Below, in pieces: positions 1-6,177 of a stretch of DNA of 13,148 nucleotides. The notes below the pieces were generated by a model that was not told the origin of the DNA, searched no databases, and saw only the letters and a program-made list of their open reading frames with translations. The stretch comes from an uncultured Alphaproteobacteria bacterium (GTDB lineage Bacteria > Pseudomonadota > Alphaproteobacteria > Minwuiales > Minwuiaceae), in NCBI GenBank assembly GCA_913064755.1, contig CAJYBQ010000044.1, positions 1 to 13,148 of the forward strand, given 5' to 3'. The position numbers and the translations under genes are program-made. Within the stretch, counting starts at the first letter, position 1. Every line of letters begins with the position of its first letter.

Positions 1-758
1 CGTGCCCGCGCCGGGGGGGGGAGGCCGGCGGGGGGCCCGACATCCAGCCAGTGGGCGGCGTGGCGGGGGCCGAACAGCCGCCCGTCCTTCTGCGCCTGGT
101 CGTAGATACGGTTCAGGGAAAACGGCTCCACGGTCATGCCCTCGAAGACCTCCGCCCGCAGGATCTGCACGCCGGAGAACAGGAACGGCGCGACCTTGGG
201 CGCCTTGCGCCGTGCCAGGCGGCCGGCCGGGTCCATGTGGAAGTCACCCTGTCCACGATAGCCGTGGGCGGTGATCGTCGGCTGCATCATCAACAGGGCA
301 TCCATCTTCGTCGCGTCGAACTGCCGCCCCATCAGGGCAAGCGTATTGGTCAGCGCGTCGCGCCAGATCATGTCGGAATTGACCACCAGGAAAGGGTCCG
401 GCCCCAACTGGTCGAGGGCGTTCAGGACGCCGCCGCCGGTTTCCAGCAACTCGTCCTCGACGGACAGGGTGATGTTCGGTGTCCTGCGGCCGGCCAGGTG
501 TTCGGTCAGCATGTCGGCGCGATAGTGCAGGTTCACCACCACGTCGGTGACGCCTACCGCTTCCAGCCGGTCCAGCGTGCGGTCGATCAAGGTGCGCCCG
601 GCGACGGAGACCAGCGGCTTGGGGCGGCTGAGCGTCAGCGGGCGCAGCCGCTTGCCGAAACCGGCGGCCAGCACCATGGCCCGCCGCGGCAGGCCGGCAT
701 GGCCGGTTGCCGCGTTCGTCGTCATTGCCGATCCAGCCGTGTCATTGCCGTCGTTCAT
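1..758 (-). CDS. murU: MurU-type sugar-1-phosphate nucleotidyltransferase (N-acetylmuramate-1-phosphate uridylyltransferase), partial at window start
   Basis: I read this frame by reverse-complementing the first 758 bases; it stays open to base 1 (252 codons). It shows the nucleotidyltransferase signature AAGFGKRLRPLT (about residues 31-42), followed by SRPKPLV with the conserved Lys, an LLETGGG segment (about 104-110) and the metal-binding VVNSDM (about 125-130). Near the C-terminus it has FSGVQIL and HWLDVG, as in MurU and mannose-1-phosphate guanylyltransferase relatives. The family is about 225-245 residues, so only the extreme C-terminus is missing. MurU makes UDP-MurNAc from MurNAc-1-phosphate in cytoplasmic peptidoglycan recycling. 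The specificity is inferred from the adjacent AmgK-type kinase, since the fold alone would also fit a mannose-1-phosphate enzyme. The ATG at 758-756 overlaps the kinase stop (ATGA), which implies translational coupling; an internal ATG at residue 12 or 27 is also possible. The last about 15 codons look corrupted (see findings). Confidence 0.82.
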   Translation of the reverse strand, partial: MNDGNDTAGSAMTTNAATGHAGLPRRAMVLAAGFGKRLRPLTLSRPKPLVSVAGRTLIDRTLDRLEAVGVTDVVVNLHYRADMLTEHLAGRRTPNITLSVEDELLETGGGVLNALDQLGPDPFLVVNSDMIWRDALTNTLALMGRQFDATKMDALLMMQPTITAHGYRGQGDFHMDPAGRLARRKAPKVAPFLFSGVQILRAEVFEGMTVEPFSLNRIYDQAQKDGRLFGPRHAAHWLDVGPPAGLPPPARA

Positions 759-1801
759 GAGCCCCGTCGCTCCATCCGGTCGGCCCTGGTGTCCCGCGGC
801 GCATGCTGCTGCACCCACGCCTGCACCGGCGCCAGGGCGTCGTGGTTCAGGTCGCGTCGTACCAGCCGCCAGGTCCGGGCCAGCCATCCTGTATAGGACG
901 GCTTGTTATCGCGCCGCCACAGCCGCGTGAACACCCCCAGGATGCGCATGTTGCGTTGCGCACCAAGCACGGCGAGTGCAAGGCGGAAGGTGGCCGGGTC
1001 CAGGCCGGTACCCCGCAGGTAGCGCTGCACCATCCGCTCCGCCAGTGCCGGGTCGATGTCGCGGCGCACGTCCGAGAGCAGGGACGCCACGTCATAGGCC
1101 GCATGGCCGGAAACGGCGTCCTGGAAGTCCAGCAGCCCGACCCGGCGCGGACCGTCACGCTCCGGTCGCCAGATCAGGTTGTCGACGTGGTAGTCGCGCA
1201 GCACCAGCGTGCCCGTGGCCCGCGTGTCCGGCGTATCCTGCAGGTTCGCCAGGGCCTGCTGCCATGCGGCGCGAAAGCTGTCGGCCTCCGCTGCCGCTGC
1301 CCCGCGACCGTGAATCTCGGGGAAGCGCCACTCCAGGAACAGCTCGACCTCCGCCAGCAGGGTCGCCGCGTCGTGCTGCGGCAGGTCCGGCGGTGCGGGT
1401 CGGGCGTGCAGCGCGATCAGGACATCGATCGCGGCGCCGTAGAGCTGTTCCTCCGGCACCGCGCGGGACTGGATCAACTGGCTGAACAGGTCGTCGCCCA
1501 GGTCCTCCAGCAGCAGGAAGCCGTTTTCCGCATCGGCCGCGAGGACTTCGGGCGCCGACAGGTTCCATTCCGCCAGCAGTGCCGCGATGCGCATGAAGGG
1601 GCGCACGTCCTCCGCCGGTGGTGGCGCATCCATCAGCACCAGCACCCGGCCATCGGTTGCATGCACCCGGTGATAGCTGCGAAACGATGCGTCGGCGGCC
1701 AGCGGGCGCACAGCCGCCGCAGCCATGCCGCATCCGGCCAGGAAGGCCTGCATGCGCTCGGCGCGGTCGCGGCCCTGCGCGGTCTCGGGGTCAGGTGCCA
1801 A
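755..1801 (-). CDS. amgK: AmgK-type anomeric sugar kinase (N-acetylmuramate/N-acetylglucosamine kinase), APH fold
   Basis: This is a 348-residue aminoglycoside-phosphotransferase-fold protein. The catalytic loop LVLRDYHVDNLIW (about residues 199-211) carries the catalytic Asp203 and metal ligand Asn208. The DFG-equivalent LLDFQDAVSGHAAYDV follows, with Asp225. An FLLLEDLGD hinge lies near residue 95. AmgK phosphorylates MurNAc (and GlcNAc) at the anomeric carbon, and MurU then converts the product to UDP-MurNAc, bypassing de novo MurA/MurB synthesis. The assignment rests on the fold plus the immediately downstream MurU-type gene, which is the known pairing. Many databases would say only 'phosphotransferase'. 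The start is a TTG at 1801-1799 inside the end of tsaE (11-nt overlap), supported by GGAG at 1812-1809, 7 nt upstream. The first ATG in frame (codon 17, 1753-1751) has no visible ribosome binding site. The stop overlaps the murU start by 4 nt. Confidence 0.82.
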   Translation of the reverse strand: MAPDPETAQGRDRAERMQAFLAGCGMAAAAVRPLAADASFRSYHRVHATDGRVLVLMDAPPPAEDVRPFMRIAALLAEWNLSAPEVLAADAENGFLLLEDLGDDLFSQLIQSRAVPEEQLYGAAIDVLIALHARPAPPDLPQHDAATLLAEVELFLEWRFPEIHGRGAAAAEADSFRAAWQQALANLQDTPDTRATGTLVLRDYHVDNLIWRPERDGPRRVGLLDFQDAVSGHAAYDVASLLSDVRRDIDPALAERMVQRYLRGTGLDPATFRLALAVLGAQRNMRILGVFTRLWRRDNKPSYTGWLARTWRLVRRDLNHDALAPVQAWVQQHAPRDTRADRMERRGS

Positions 1802-2312
1802 GAAGCCGCTCCAGTATCTCGGGTGGACCGCTGATGGCGACCTGGCGGACAGCGCTGTCGGTATCGCCAGCCGCGTCCAGCGTCAGGCAGAGGGTGATGG
1901 CGTCGGGCGGTACCAGGTCGCCCAGCCGGTCGGGCCATTCGACGATGATCGCGCCCTCGTCCAGCGCCTCGTCCAGCCCCAGTTCGGGAATGTCGTCGGG
2001 CCCGTCGAGCCGGTAGAGGTCGAAGTGGCTGATGGTCATGTCACGCAGCACGTAGGGTATGACCAGGTTGAACGTCGGGCTGGGCACGTCGATGGCCTGG
2101 CCCGCGCGGGCGCGGATGATGGCCCGCGCCAGTTCCGTCTTGCCCGCGCCCAGGTCGCCGGTCAGCAGTACCGTGTCGCCCACCTGCAACCGCGCCGCCA
2201 GCCGCCGACCCAGCGCAATGGTTGCCGACAGGTCGGCCAGGCGCATTTCGATCACCGCCACGGGGTCAGGCTTCTGTGGTCTTGCCGGCTTCGCGGGGGG
2301 CATCCGGATCAT
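1791..2312 (-). CDS. tsaE: tRNA threonylcarbamoyladenosine biosynthesis ATPase TsaE
   Basis: The 173-residue reading matches the TsaE (YjeE) P-loop ATPase. The Walker A motif GDLGAGKT is at about residues 52-59. It is followed by the family blocks VPSPTFNLV (76-84), HFDLYRL (96-102) and IIVEWPDRL (122-130), which includes the conserved Glu-Trp. TsaE works with TsaB and TsaD in the cytoplasm to transfer the threonylcarbamoyl group to A37 of ANN-decoding tRNAs. The start is uncertain. The ATG at 2312 overlaps the upstream divL-like gene by 47 nt and has no clear ribosome binding site. GTG 2261 and ATG 2246 (residues 18 and 23) are alternatives that would start closer to the usual family N-terminus. 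The C-terminus overlaps amgK by 11 nt. TsaE next to a cell-envelope recycling pair reflects operon co-transcription rather than a shared pathway. Confidence 0.93.
   Translation of the reverse strand: MIRMPPAKPARPQKPDPVAVIEMRLADLSATIALGRRLAARLQVGDTVLLTGDLGAGKTELARAIIRARAGQAIDVPSPTFNLVIPYVLRDMTISHFDLYRLDGPDDIPELGLDEALDEGAIIVEWPDRLGDLVPPDAITLCLTLDAAGDTDSAVRQVAISGPPEILERLLGT
1809..1812 (-). promoter_or_regulatory. Shine-Dalgarno for the amgK TTG start
   Basis: On the minus strand GGAG lies 7 nt before the TTG at 1801-1799, within the tsaE coding sequence. It is the reason for preferring the rare TTG start over the ATG 16 codons later. Confidence 0.5.
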
Positions 2313-4590
2313 GCGGGATGCTGCCGAACGTCAGGGGAGCGGCAATCGCGAGCTGGTCCGAAACGTCGCCGGAAAAGCGGCAGATCACCGTGGTGCCGAC
2401 GCCGCTTTCCGACTGCAGTTCCACCGTGCCGCCCATCAGGTCCATCAGGCTGCGTACCAGTGCCAGGCCCAGGCCCGCGCCGCGCCGGGTGTGGCGGTCG
2501 CTGGTGCGGAAGGTCTCGAACACCCGCTCCTGCTCCTCCGCCGGGATGCCGATGCCGTTGTCGGCGACGGATATCTCGGGGATGCCGTTGACCATGCTGG
2601 CGGAAATCACGACCTCGCCGCCCGGCGGGGTGAACTTCACCGCGTTGCTGACCAGGTTGCCGAGAATCTGCTCCAGGCGGCGCTGGTCGCTGACCATCTC
2701 CGCCAGTCCGGGCGAGACTTCCACCCGCAGGTTGATCTGGCGACGGCTGGCTCGTTCCTGGTGCCGCTCCAGCACCGAATCGATCGCTTCGGAGACCGCG
2801 AAGGGTTCCTCGTCCACATGCAGGTGCCCGGCCTGGATGGAGGCCAGGTCCAGCATGTCGTTGATCATGGACAGGAACTGCCCCGACGCTTCCAGGATGC
2901 CGGAGGAATATTCCCGCTGGCGGTCGTTCAGGGTGCCGAAGTAGTCATTGTGCAGGATCTCGGCGAAGCCGAGGATGGTGTTGAGCGGCGTCCGCAGCTC
3001 GTAAGACATGTTCTCCAGGAACTCGCTCTTGATCAGGTCGGCGGCGACCAGCGCCTCGTTGCGTTCGCGCAGCGCGCGTTCGATCCTGAGCGAATCCGTG
3101 ACGTCGATATAGGTGAACAGCGTCTTGGCATCCGGCAGGCCGGTGGCCGCGTAATCCACGATCCGTCCGTCGGGGAATTCCATGCGCCCGTTGCCGGACC
3201 GCATCTCGGTGGCGGAGGCGATGATCCGGTCGCGCTCCTCGGCCAGCATTGTCGGCTGGTTCCACTGTGACAGCACGATGTCCGTCAGTTCCCTGATGTG
3301 GGGCTGCTTGTCGGTCACTTCCTGCGTGACACCCAGCATCTCCCGGTACCCGACATTGGTCAGGTTCAGCCGCCCGTCGGAGCCGAAGACGGCAACGGCC
3401 TCGTGCAGGTTGTCCAGCGTCGCGCGCTGCACGGCGATGAGTGTATTCAGCGTCCGTTCCAGCACCATGCGGTCGGTCGCGTCCTCCACCATGAACAGCA
3501 GCCCGCCGAAGCTGTGCCGGGTGATGGTTTCCCGCACCATGCGTTCGTCGGGCAGCTGGTAGAGGTCCTCGAAGGGTTCCAGCAGGGTGCTGAAGAAGGC
3601 TTCGCGATTGCGGCGGAACTGGCGGTATTCCACCTGCTCGGGCAGCTTGCGGCTCTGGTGCAGCCGGTCCATCACTTCGCCCAGGGTGGGCTGGTGACCG
3701 ACGAATTCTATGTCCAGGCCCCAGAACTTGATGAAGGCGCGATTGGCGAAGATCAGGCGCTTGTCGCGGTCATAGATTCCGACCGCGGTGGACATGTGCT
3801 CCAGCACTTCGTTGTTGGCGCGGATGTTCCGGCGCAGCTCGCGCCGCAGTTCCTCGCTTTCGGAAACGTCGATGGCGAAGCCGGCGGATTCGTCCTCGGA
3901 CAGCAGCGGCGTTTCCAGCACCTGGAATACGCGGCGCTGACCCTCCACCACGAAGCGGCGTTCCTCGCCGGCGATGGCTTCCTCGTCCCTTGCCTTGGCG
4001 ATCAGCGCCTGCGGGCGCTTGCCATCTGCCTTGGACGCGATCTCCTCGTGATTGCCGTCGTCCCCCAGCAATGCAAGCAGGGTCTCGTTGCGCCAGATCA
4101 TGTCGCCGGCCAGGTCGCGCCGCCAGGCCGCGAAGGGGGCGGCATTCAGCAACCTGCGATACTGGTCCCGATCCCGCCCGAGCGACGCGAGCTTGTCACG
4201 GGTCAGGCCCAGTTCGGCTTCGTGGCGCTGGGCCTCGGTGCGGAAGTCCTCGCGTTCGGCGGCAAGGGTCTCGATCTCTGCCTGCAGGCTGCGCATGGCG
4301 CTGCCCTGTCGCTGGCGCAGGAAGGTCGCGAACACGCTGGCAATGACCGCGCCCGCCACCACGCCGACCAGCAGGACGATCAGGGGCGGATCACTCGCGA
4401 CCCCTGCAGCATCGACCTGTGCTTGTGCCTGCGTGGCGGAGATCGTCGTGGCGAGCATCGCGGCAAGGGCAACCGGTGGCGCACCGAGAATGGCCCGGTA
4501 AATCCGGACCTTCCTGGTTTGCGCTGGTTGCCTGGAACTCATGCCTGCTCGCCTGCGTGGTTGCGTGGGAATCACCCGGGTGCCCGACAT
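2266..4590 (-). CDS. divL: DivL-like PAS-domain histidine-kinase homologue with Tyr at the phosphoacceptor site
   Basis: The longest reading is 774 residues. It has a basic N-terminus, hydrophobic segments at about 35-56 and 69-91 (membrane anchor), a charged coiled-coil stretch at about 95-148, and three PAS-like regions (about 145-245, 260-372, 385-500). The DHp helix holds MSYELRTPLN at 528-537. The C-terminal ATPase has an N box (NLVSNAVKFTPPGG, about 645-658), G1 (DNGIGIP, 677-683) and G2 (GAGLGLA, 704-710). The invariant phosphoacceptor His is Tyr530, encoded TAC at 3003-3001. That replacement, the PAS repeats, the length and the membrane anchor match DivL of Caulobacter (about 770 residues, Tyr550). 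DivL binds DivK and controls CckA, and so CtrA activity, rather than acting as an ordinary autokinase. The start at 4590 lies in the loop of a 10-bp hairpin, so ATG 4542 (codon 17) may be the real start. It is 49 nt downstream of ahcY and overlaps tsaE. An ordinary kinase with a chance mutation is the alternative. Confidence 0.8.
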   Translation of the reverse strand: MSGTRVIPTQPRRRAGMSSRQPAQTRKVRIYRAILGAPPVALAAMLATTISATQAQAQVDAAGVASDPPLIVLLVGVVAGAVIASVFATFLRQRQGSAMRSLQAEIETLAAEREDFRTEAQRHEAELGLTRDKLASLGRDRDQYRRLLNAAPFAAWRRDLAGDMIWRNETLLALLGDDGNHEEIASKADGKRPQALIAKARDEEAIAGEERRFVVEGQRRVFQVLETPLLSEDESAGFAIDVSESEELRRELRRNIRANNEVLEHMSTAVGIYDRDKRLIFANRAFIKFWGLDIEFVGHQPTLGEVMDRLHQSRKLPEQVEYRQFRRNREAFFSTLLEPFEDLYQLPDERMVRETITRHSFGGLLFMVEDATDRMVLERTLNTLIAVQRATLDNLHEAVAVFGSDGRLNLTNVGYREMLGVTQEVTDKQPHIRELTDIVLSQWNQPTMLAEERDRIIASATEMRSGNGRMEFPDGRIVDYAATGLPDAKTLFTYIDVTDSLRIERALRERNEALVAADLIKSEFLENMSYELRTPLNTILGFAEILHNDYFGTLNDRQREYSSGILEASGQFLSMINDMLDLASIQAGHLHVDEEPFAVSEAIDSVLERHQERASRRQINLRVEVSPGLAEMVSDQRRLEQILGNLVSNAVKFTPPGGEVVISASMVNGIPEISVADNGIGIPAEEQERVFETFRTSDRHTRRGAGLGLALVRSLMDLMGGTVELQSESGVGTTVICRFSGDVSDQLAIAAPLTFGSIPHDPDAPREAGKTTEA

Positions 4591-4602
4591 TAGGGCACCC
4601 GG
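4576..4602 (-). repeat. Perfect 10-bp inverted repeat between ahcY and divL-like gene (terminator-like hairpin)
   Basis: Arms ccgggtgccc (4576-4585) and gggcacccgg (4593-4602) are perfectly complementary around a 7-nt loop. As RNA transcribed from ahcY this is a strong GC stem beginning about 37 nt after the ahcY stop. No U-tract follows, so it is not a textbook intrinsic terminator. It could attenuate read-through, protect the ahcY 3' end, or occlude the first possible divL-like ATG, which lies in the loop. Confidence 0.6.
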
Positions 4603-4639
4603 ACCCTTATAGGAAAGTTACCGCAACCCTGCGAGGACG

Positions 4640-5935
4640 TCAGTAACGGTAATGTTCCGGCTTGAACGGGCCAGCGGCCGGGATGCCGAGGTAGTCGGAC
4701 TGGTCGTCGGACAGCTTCGTCAGCTTCACGCCCAGGCGATCCAGGTGCAGCGCCGCGACCTTCTCGTCCAGGTGCTTCGGCAGCACGTAGACTTCGCGGT
4801 CGTAGTTCTTGTGGTTCTCCCACAGCTCGATCTGCGCCAGCACCTGGTTGGTGAAGGACGCGCTCATGACAAAGCTCGGGTGGCCCGTGGCGCAGCCCAG
4901 GTTCACCAGGCGGCCCTCGGCCAGCAGGATCAGGCGGCGGCCATCGGGGAACTCGATCTCGTCAACCTGCGGCTTCACGTTGTGCCACGGGTAGTTGCGC
5001 AGCCCGGCAACCTGGATCTCGGAATCGAAGTGACCGATGTTGCAGACGATCGCCCGGTCCTTCATCTCCCGCATGTGGTCAACGGTGATGACGTCCTTGT
5101 TGCCCGTCGCGGTGACGAAGATGTCGCCGGTGGCGGCCACGTCTTCCATGGTCTTGACGTCATAGCCTTCCATGGCGGCCTGCAGTGCGCAGATCGGGTC
5201 GATCTCGGTCACGATCACGCGTGCACCCTGGCTGCGCAGGCTCTCGGCCGAGCCCTTGCCCACGTCGCCGAAGCCGCAGACCACGGCAACCTTGCCCGCC
5301 AGCATCACGTCGGTGGCGCGCTTGATGCCATCCACCAGGCTTTCGCGACAGCCGTACAGGTTGTCGAACTTGGACTTGGTGACGGAGTCGTTGACGTTGA
5401 TCGCCGGGACCTTCAGCGTCTTCGCCTTGGCCATTTCGTACAGGCGATGCACGCCGGTGGTGGTTTCCTCGGACAGGCCGCGGACATCGTCCAGCAGCTC
5501 GGGGAAGTTCTCGTGCATGCGCTGGGTCAGGTCGCCGCCGTCGTCCAGGATCATGTTCGGACGCCAGCCGTCGGGGCCTTCGATGGTCTTGTCGATCGCC
5601 CACCAGAACTCGTCATCATCCATGCCCTTCCAGGCAAAGACGGGGATACCGGCGGCGGCAATGGCCGCGGCGGCCTGGTCCTGGGTGGAGAAGATGTTGC
5701 ACGAGGACCAGCGGATTTCCGCGCCCAGCGCGATCAGCGTCTCGATCAGCACCGCCGTCTGAATGGTCATGTGCAGGCAACCGGCGATGCGGGCACCGGC
5801 CAGCGGCCTGGATTCGCCGAATTCGTGACGCAGCGCGACCAGGCCGGGCATCTCCGTCTCGGCGATGTTGATTTCCTTGCGGCCCCAGTCGGCCAGACTC
5901 ATGTCGGCGACCTTGTAGTCCGTGAAATTGCTCAT
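4640..5935 (-). CDS. ahcY: Adenosylhomocysteinase (S-adenosyl-L-homocysteine hydrolase)
   Basis: The 431-residue protein starts MSNFTDYKVAD and ends KPEHYRY, the family's conserved C-terminus whose Lys and Tyr contact NAD of the neighbouring subunit. Other marks are GCLHMTIQTAVL with the substrate His55, the VNDSVTKSKFDN block with the catalytic Lys187, and the NAD-binding Rossmann loop CGFGDVGKG (220-228). GHFDSEI and GCATGHPSFVMS also match. It reversibly splits S-adenosylhomocysteine into adenosine and homocysteine, relieving product inhibition of methyltransferases. The enzyme is a cytoplasmic tetramer. Length is close to the short form of about 430 residues. An in-frame ATG 47 codons upstream (6076) gives a non-conserved extension. 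I chose the ATG at 5935 because homology begins there and GGAG sits 6 nt upstream. The divL-like gene follows after 49 nt. The upstream 242-nt leader is long enough for RNA-level regulation. Confidence 0.98.
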   Translation of the reverse strand: MSNFTDYKVADMSLADWGRKEINIAETEMPGLVALRHEFGESRPLAGARIAGCLHMTIQTAVLIETLIALGAEIRWSSCNIFSTQDQAAAAIAAAGIPVFAWKGMDDDEFWWAIDKTIEGPDGWRPNMILDDGGDLTQRMHENFPELLDDVRGLSEETTTGVHRLYEMAKAKTLKVPAINVNDSVTKSKFDNLYGCRESLVDGIKRATDVMLAGKVAVVCGFGDVGKGSAESLRSQGARVIVTEIDPICALQAAMEGYDVKTMEDVAATGDIFVTATGNKDVITVDHMREMKDRAIVCNIGHFDSEIQVAGLRNYPWHNVKPQVDEIEFPDGRRLILLAEGRLVNLGCATGHPSFVMSASFTNQVLAQIELWENHKNYDREVYVLPKHLDEKVAALHLDRLGVKLTKLSDDQSDYLGIPAAGPFKPEHYRY

Positions 5936-5941
5936 GGTTTG

Positions 5942-5945
5942 CTCC
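5942..5945 (-). promoter_or_regulatory. Shine-Dalgarno of ahcY
   Basis: On the minus strand GGAG ends 6 nt before the ATG at 5935-5933. It fixes the short 431-residue reading over the longer open frame beginning at 6076. Confidence 0.6.
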
Positions 5946-6036
5946 AGATTCCAGATCAGGTTCTTGGATGCGCCGACGCTTGCGGGGACTGCTGACACAG
6001 GCTGCCAATCGGGCGTGGATACATCAGGTTGCGGGC

Positions 6037-6065
6037 TGTCTACCAAGCTTGCCGACACGGGGCAA
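6037..6065 (-). promoter_or_regulatory. Weak candidate promoter for ahcY
   Basis: On the minus strand TTGCCC (6065-6060) is separated by 17 nt from TAGACA (6042-6037), giving a possible -35/-10 pair and a leader of roughly 95 nt. The -10 matches the sigma-70 consensus only partly and the -35 overlaps a hairpin, so this is a tentative call. Confidence 0.2.
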
Positions 6066-6066
6066 G
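6048..6066 (-). repeat. Small hairpin CTTGCC/GGCAAG in the ahcY leader
   Basis: On the minus strand CTTGCC (6066-6061) and GGCAAG (6053-6048) form a perfect 6-bp stem with a 7-nt loop. It directly abuts the 3' arm of the larger nested repeat structure (6066-6173) and is followed by CTTGG, not a true U-run. It may be a weak terminator for an upstream RNA or part of the leader fold. Confidence 0.4.
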
Positions 6067-6173
6067 GAAGCGGCATTGTCGCAGGGTGGCGGTTCCCTGT
6101 TCGAAGGGTCCGCCGCGCCCCCCGTCGTTGTGCCGACCGGGGATGGCTGCGGACCCGTCAGATGCCGCTTTCC
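6066..6173 (-). ncRNA. Possible structured RNA (nested inverted repeats) between LLM oxidoreductase and ahcY
   Basis: On the minus strand an outer pair GGAAAGCGGCAT (6173-6162) and ATGCCGCTTCC (6076-6066) forms 11 bp with one bulged base. Inside it GGGTCCGC (6156-6149) pairs perfectly with GCGGACCC (6113-6106). Inside that, CCCC-G-GTCG (6142-6134) pairs with CGAC-GGGG (6127-6120) around loop GCACAA. A side hairpin CAGGG/CCCTG (6099-6095 and 6086-6082) lies in the 3' internal loop. A competing hairpin (6114-6088) would reuse the same GCGGACCC segment. This suggests a leader element, a switch or a small RNA. I could not match it to the SAH riboswitch or SAM-II consensus as I remember them. GC-rich DNA gives such pairings by chance fairly often, so the call is tentative. 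Confidence 0.35.
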
Positions 6174-6177
6174 CGCG

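Noticed and set aside
721..750. Direct repeat of gtcattgccg (721-730 and 741-750) at the murU start
   Set aside because: Only two 10-bp copies within the coding N-terminus; probably chance or a small in-gene duplication with no further support.
3298..4593. Long plus-strand open frame opposite the divL-like gene
   Set aside because: It is low-complexity antisense of a clearly coding gene, with no recognisable domain.
4652..5995. Long plus-strand open frame (447 codons) opposite ahcY
   Set aside because: It is the antisense shadow of ahcY, rich in His, Val and Gln with no family motif. GC-rich codon use keeps the opposite frame open.
5936..6065. SAH or SAM riboswitch immediately upstream of ahcY
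   Set aside because: I looked for the GAGGAGCGCUGC / CAAACGGCGCUC pattern of SAH riboswitches and the GGUGGUUU core of SAM-II and saw neither. A covariance-model search would be decisive.
5936..6076. 47-residue N-terminal extension of ahcY
   Set aside because: It is not similar to the family, and a good Shine-Dalgarno sits before the internal ATG at 5935, so this is leader sequence.
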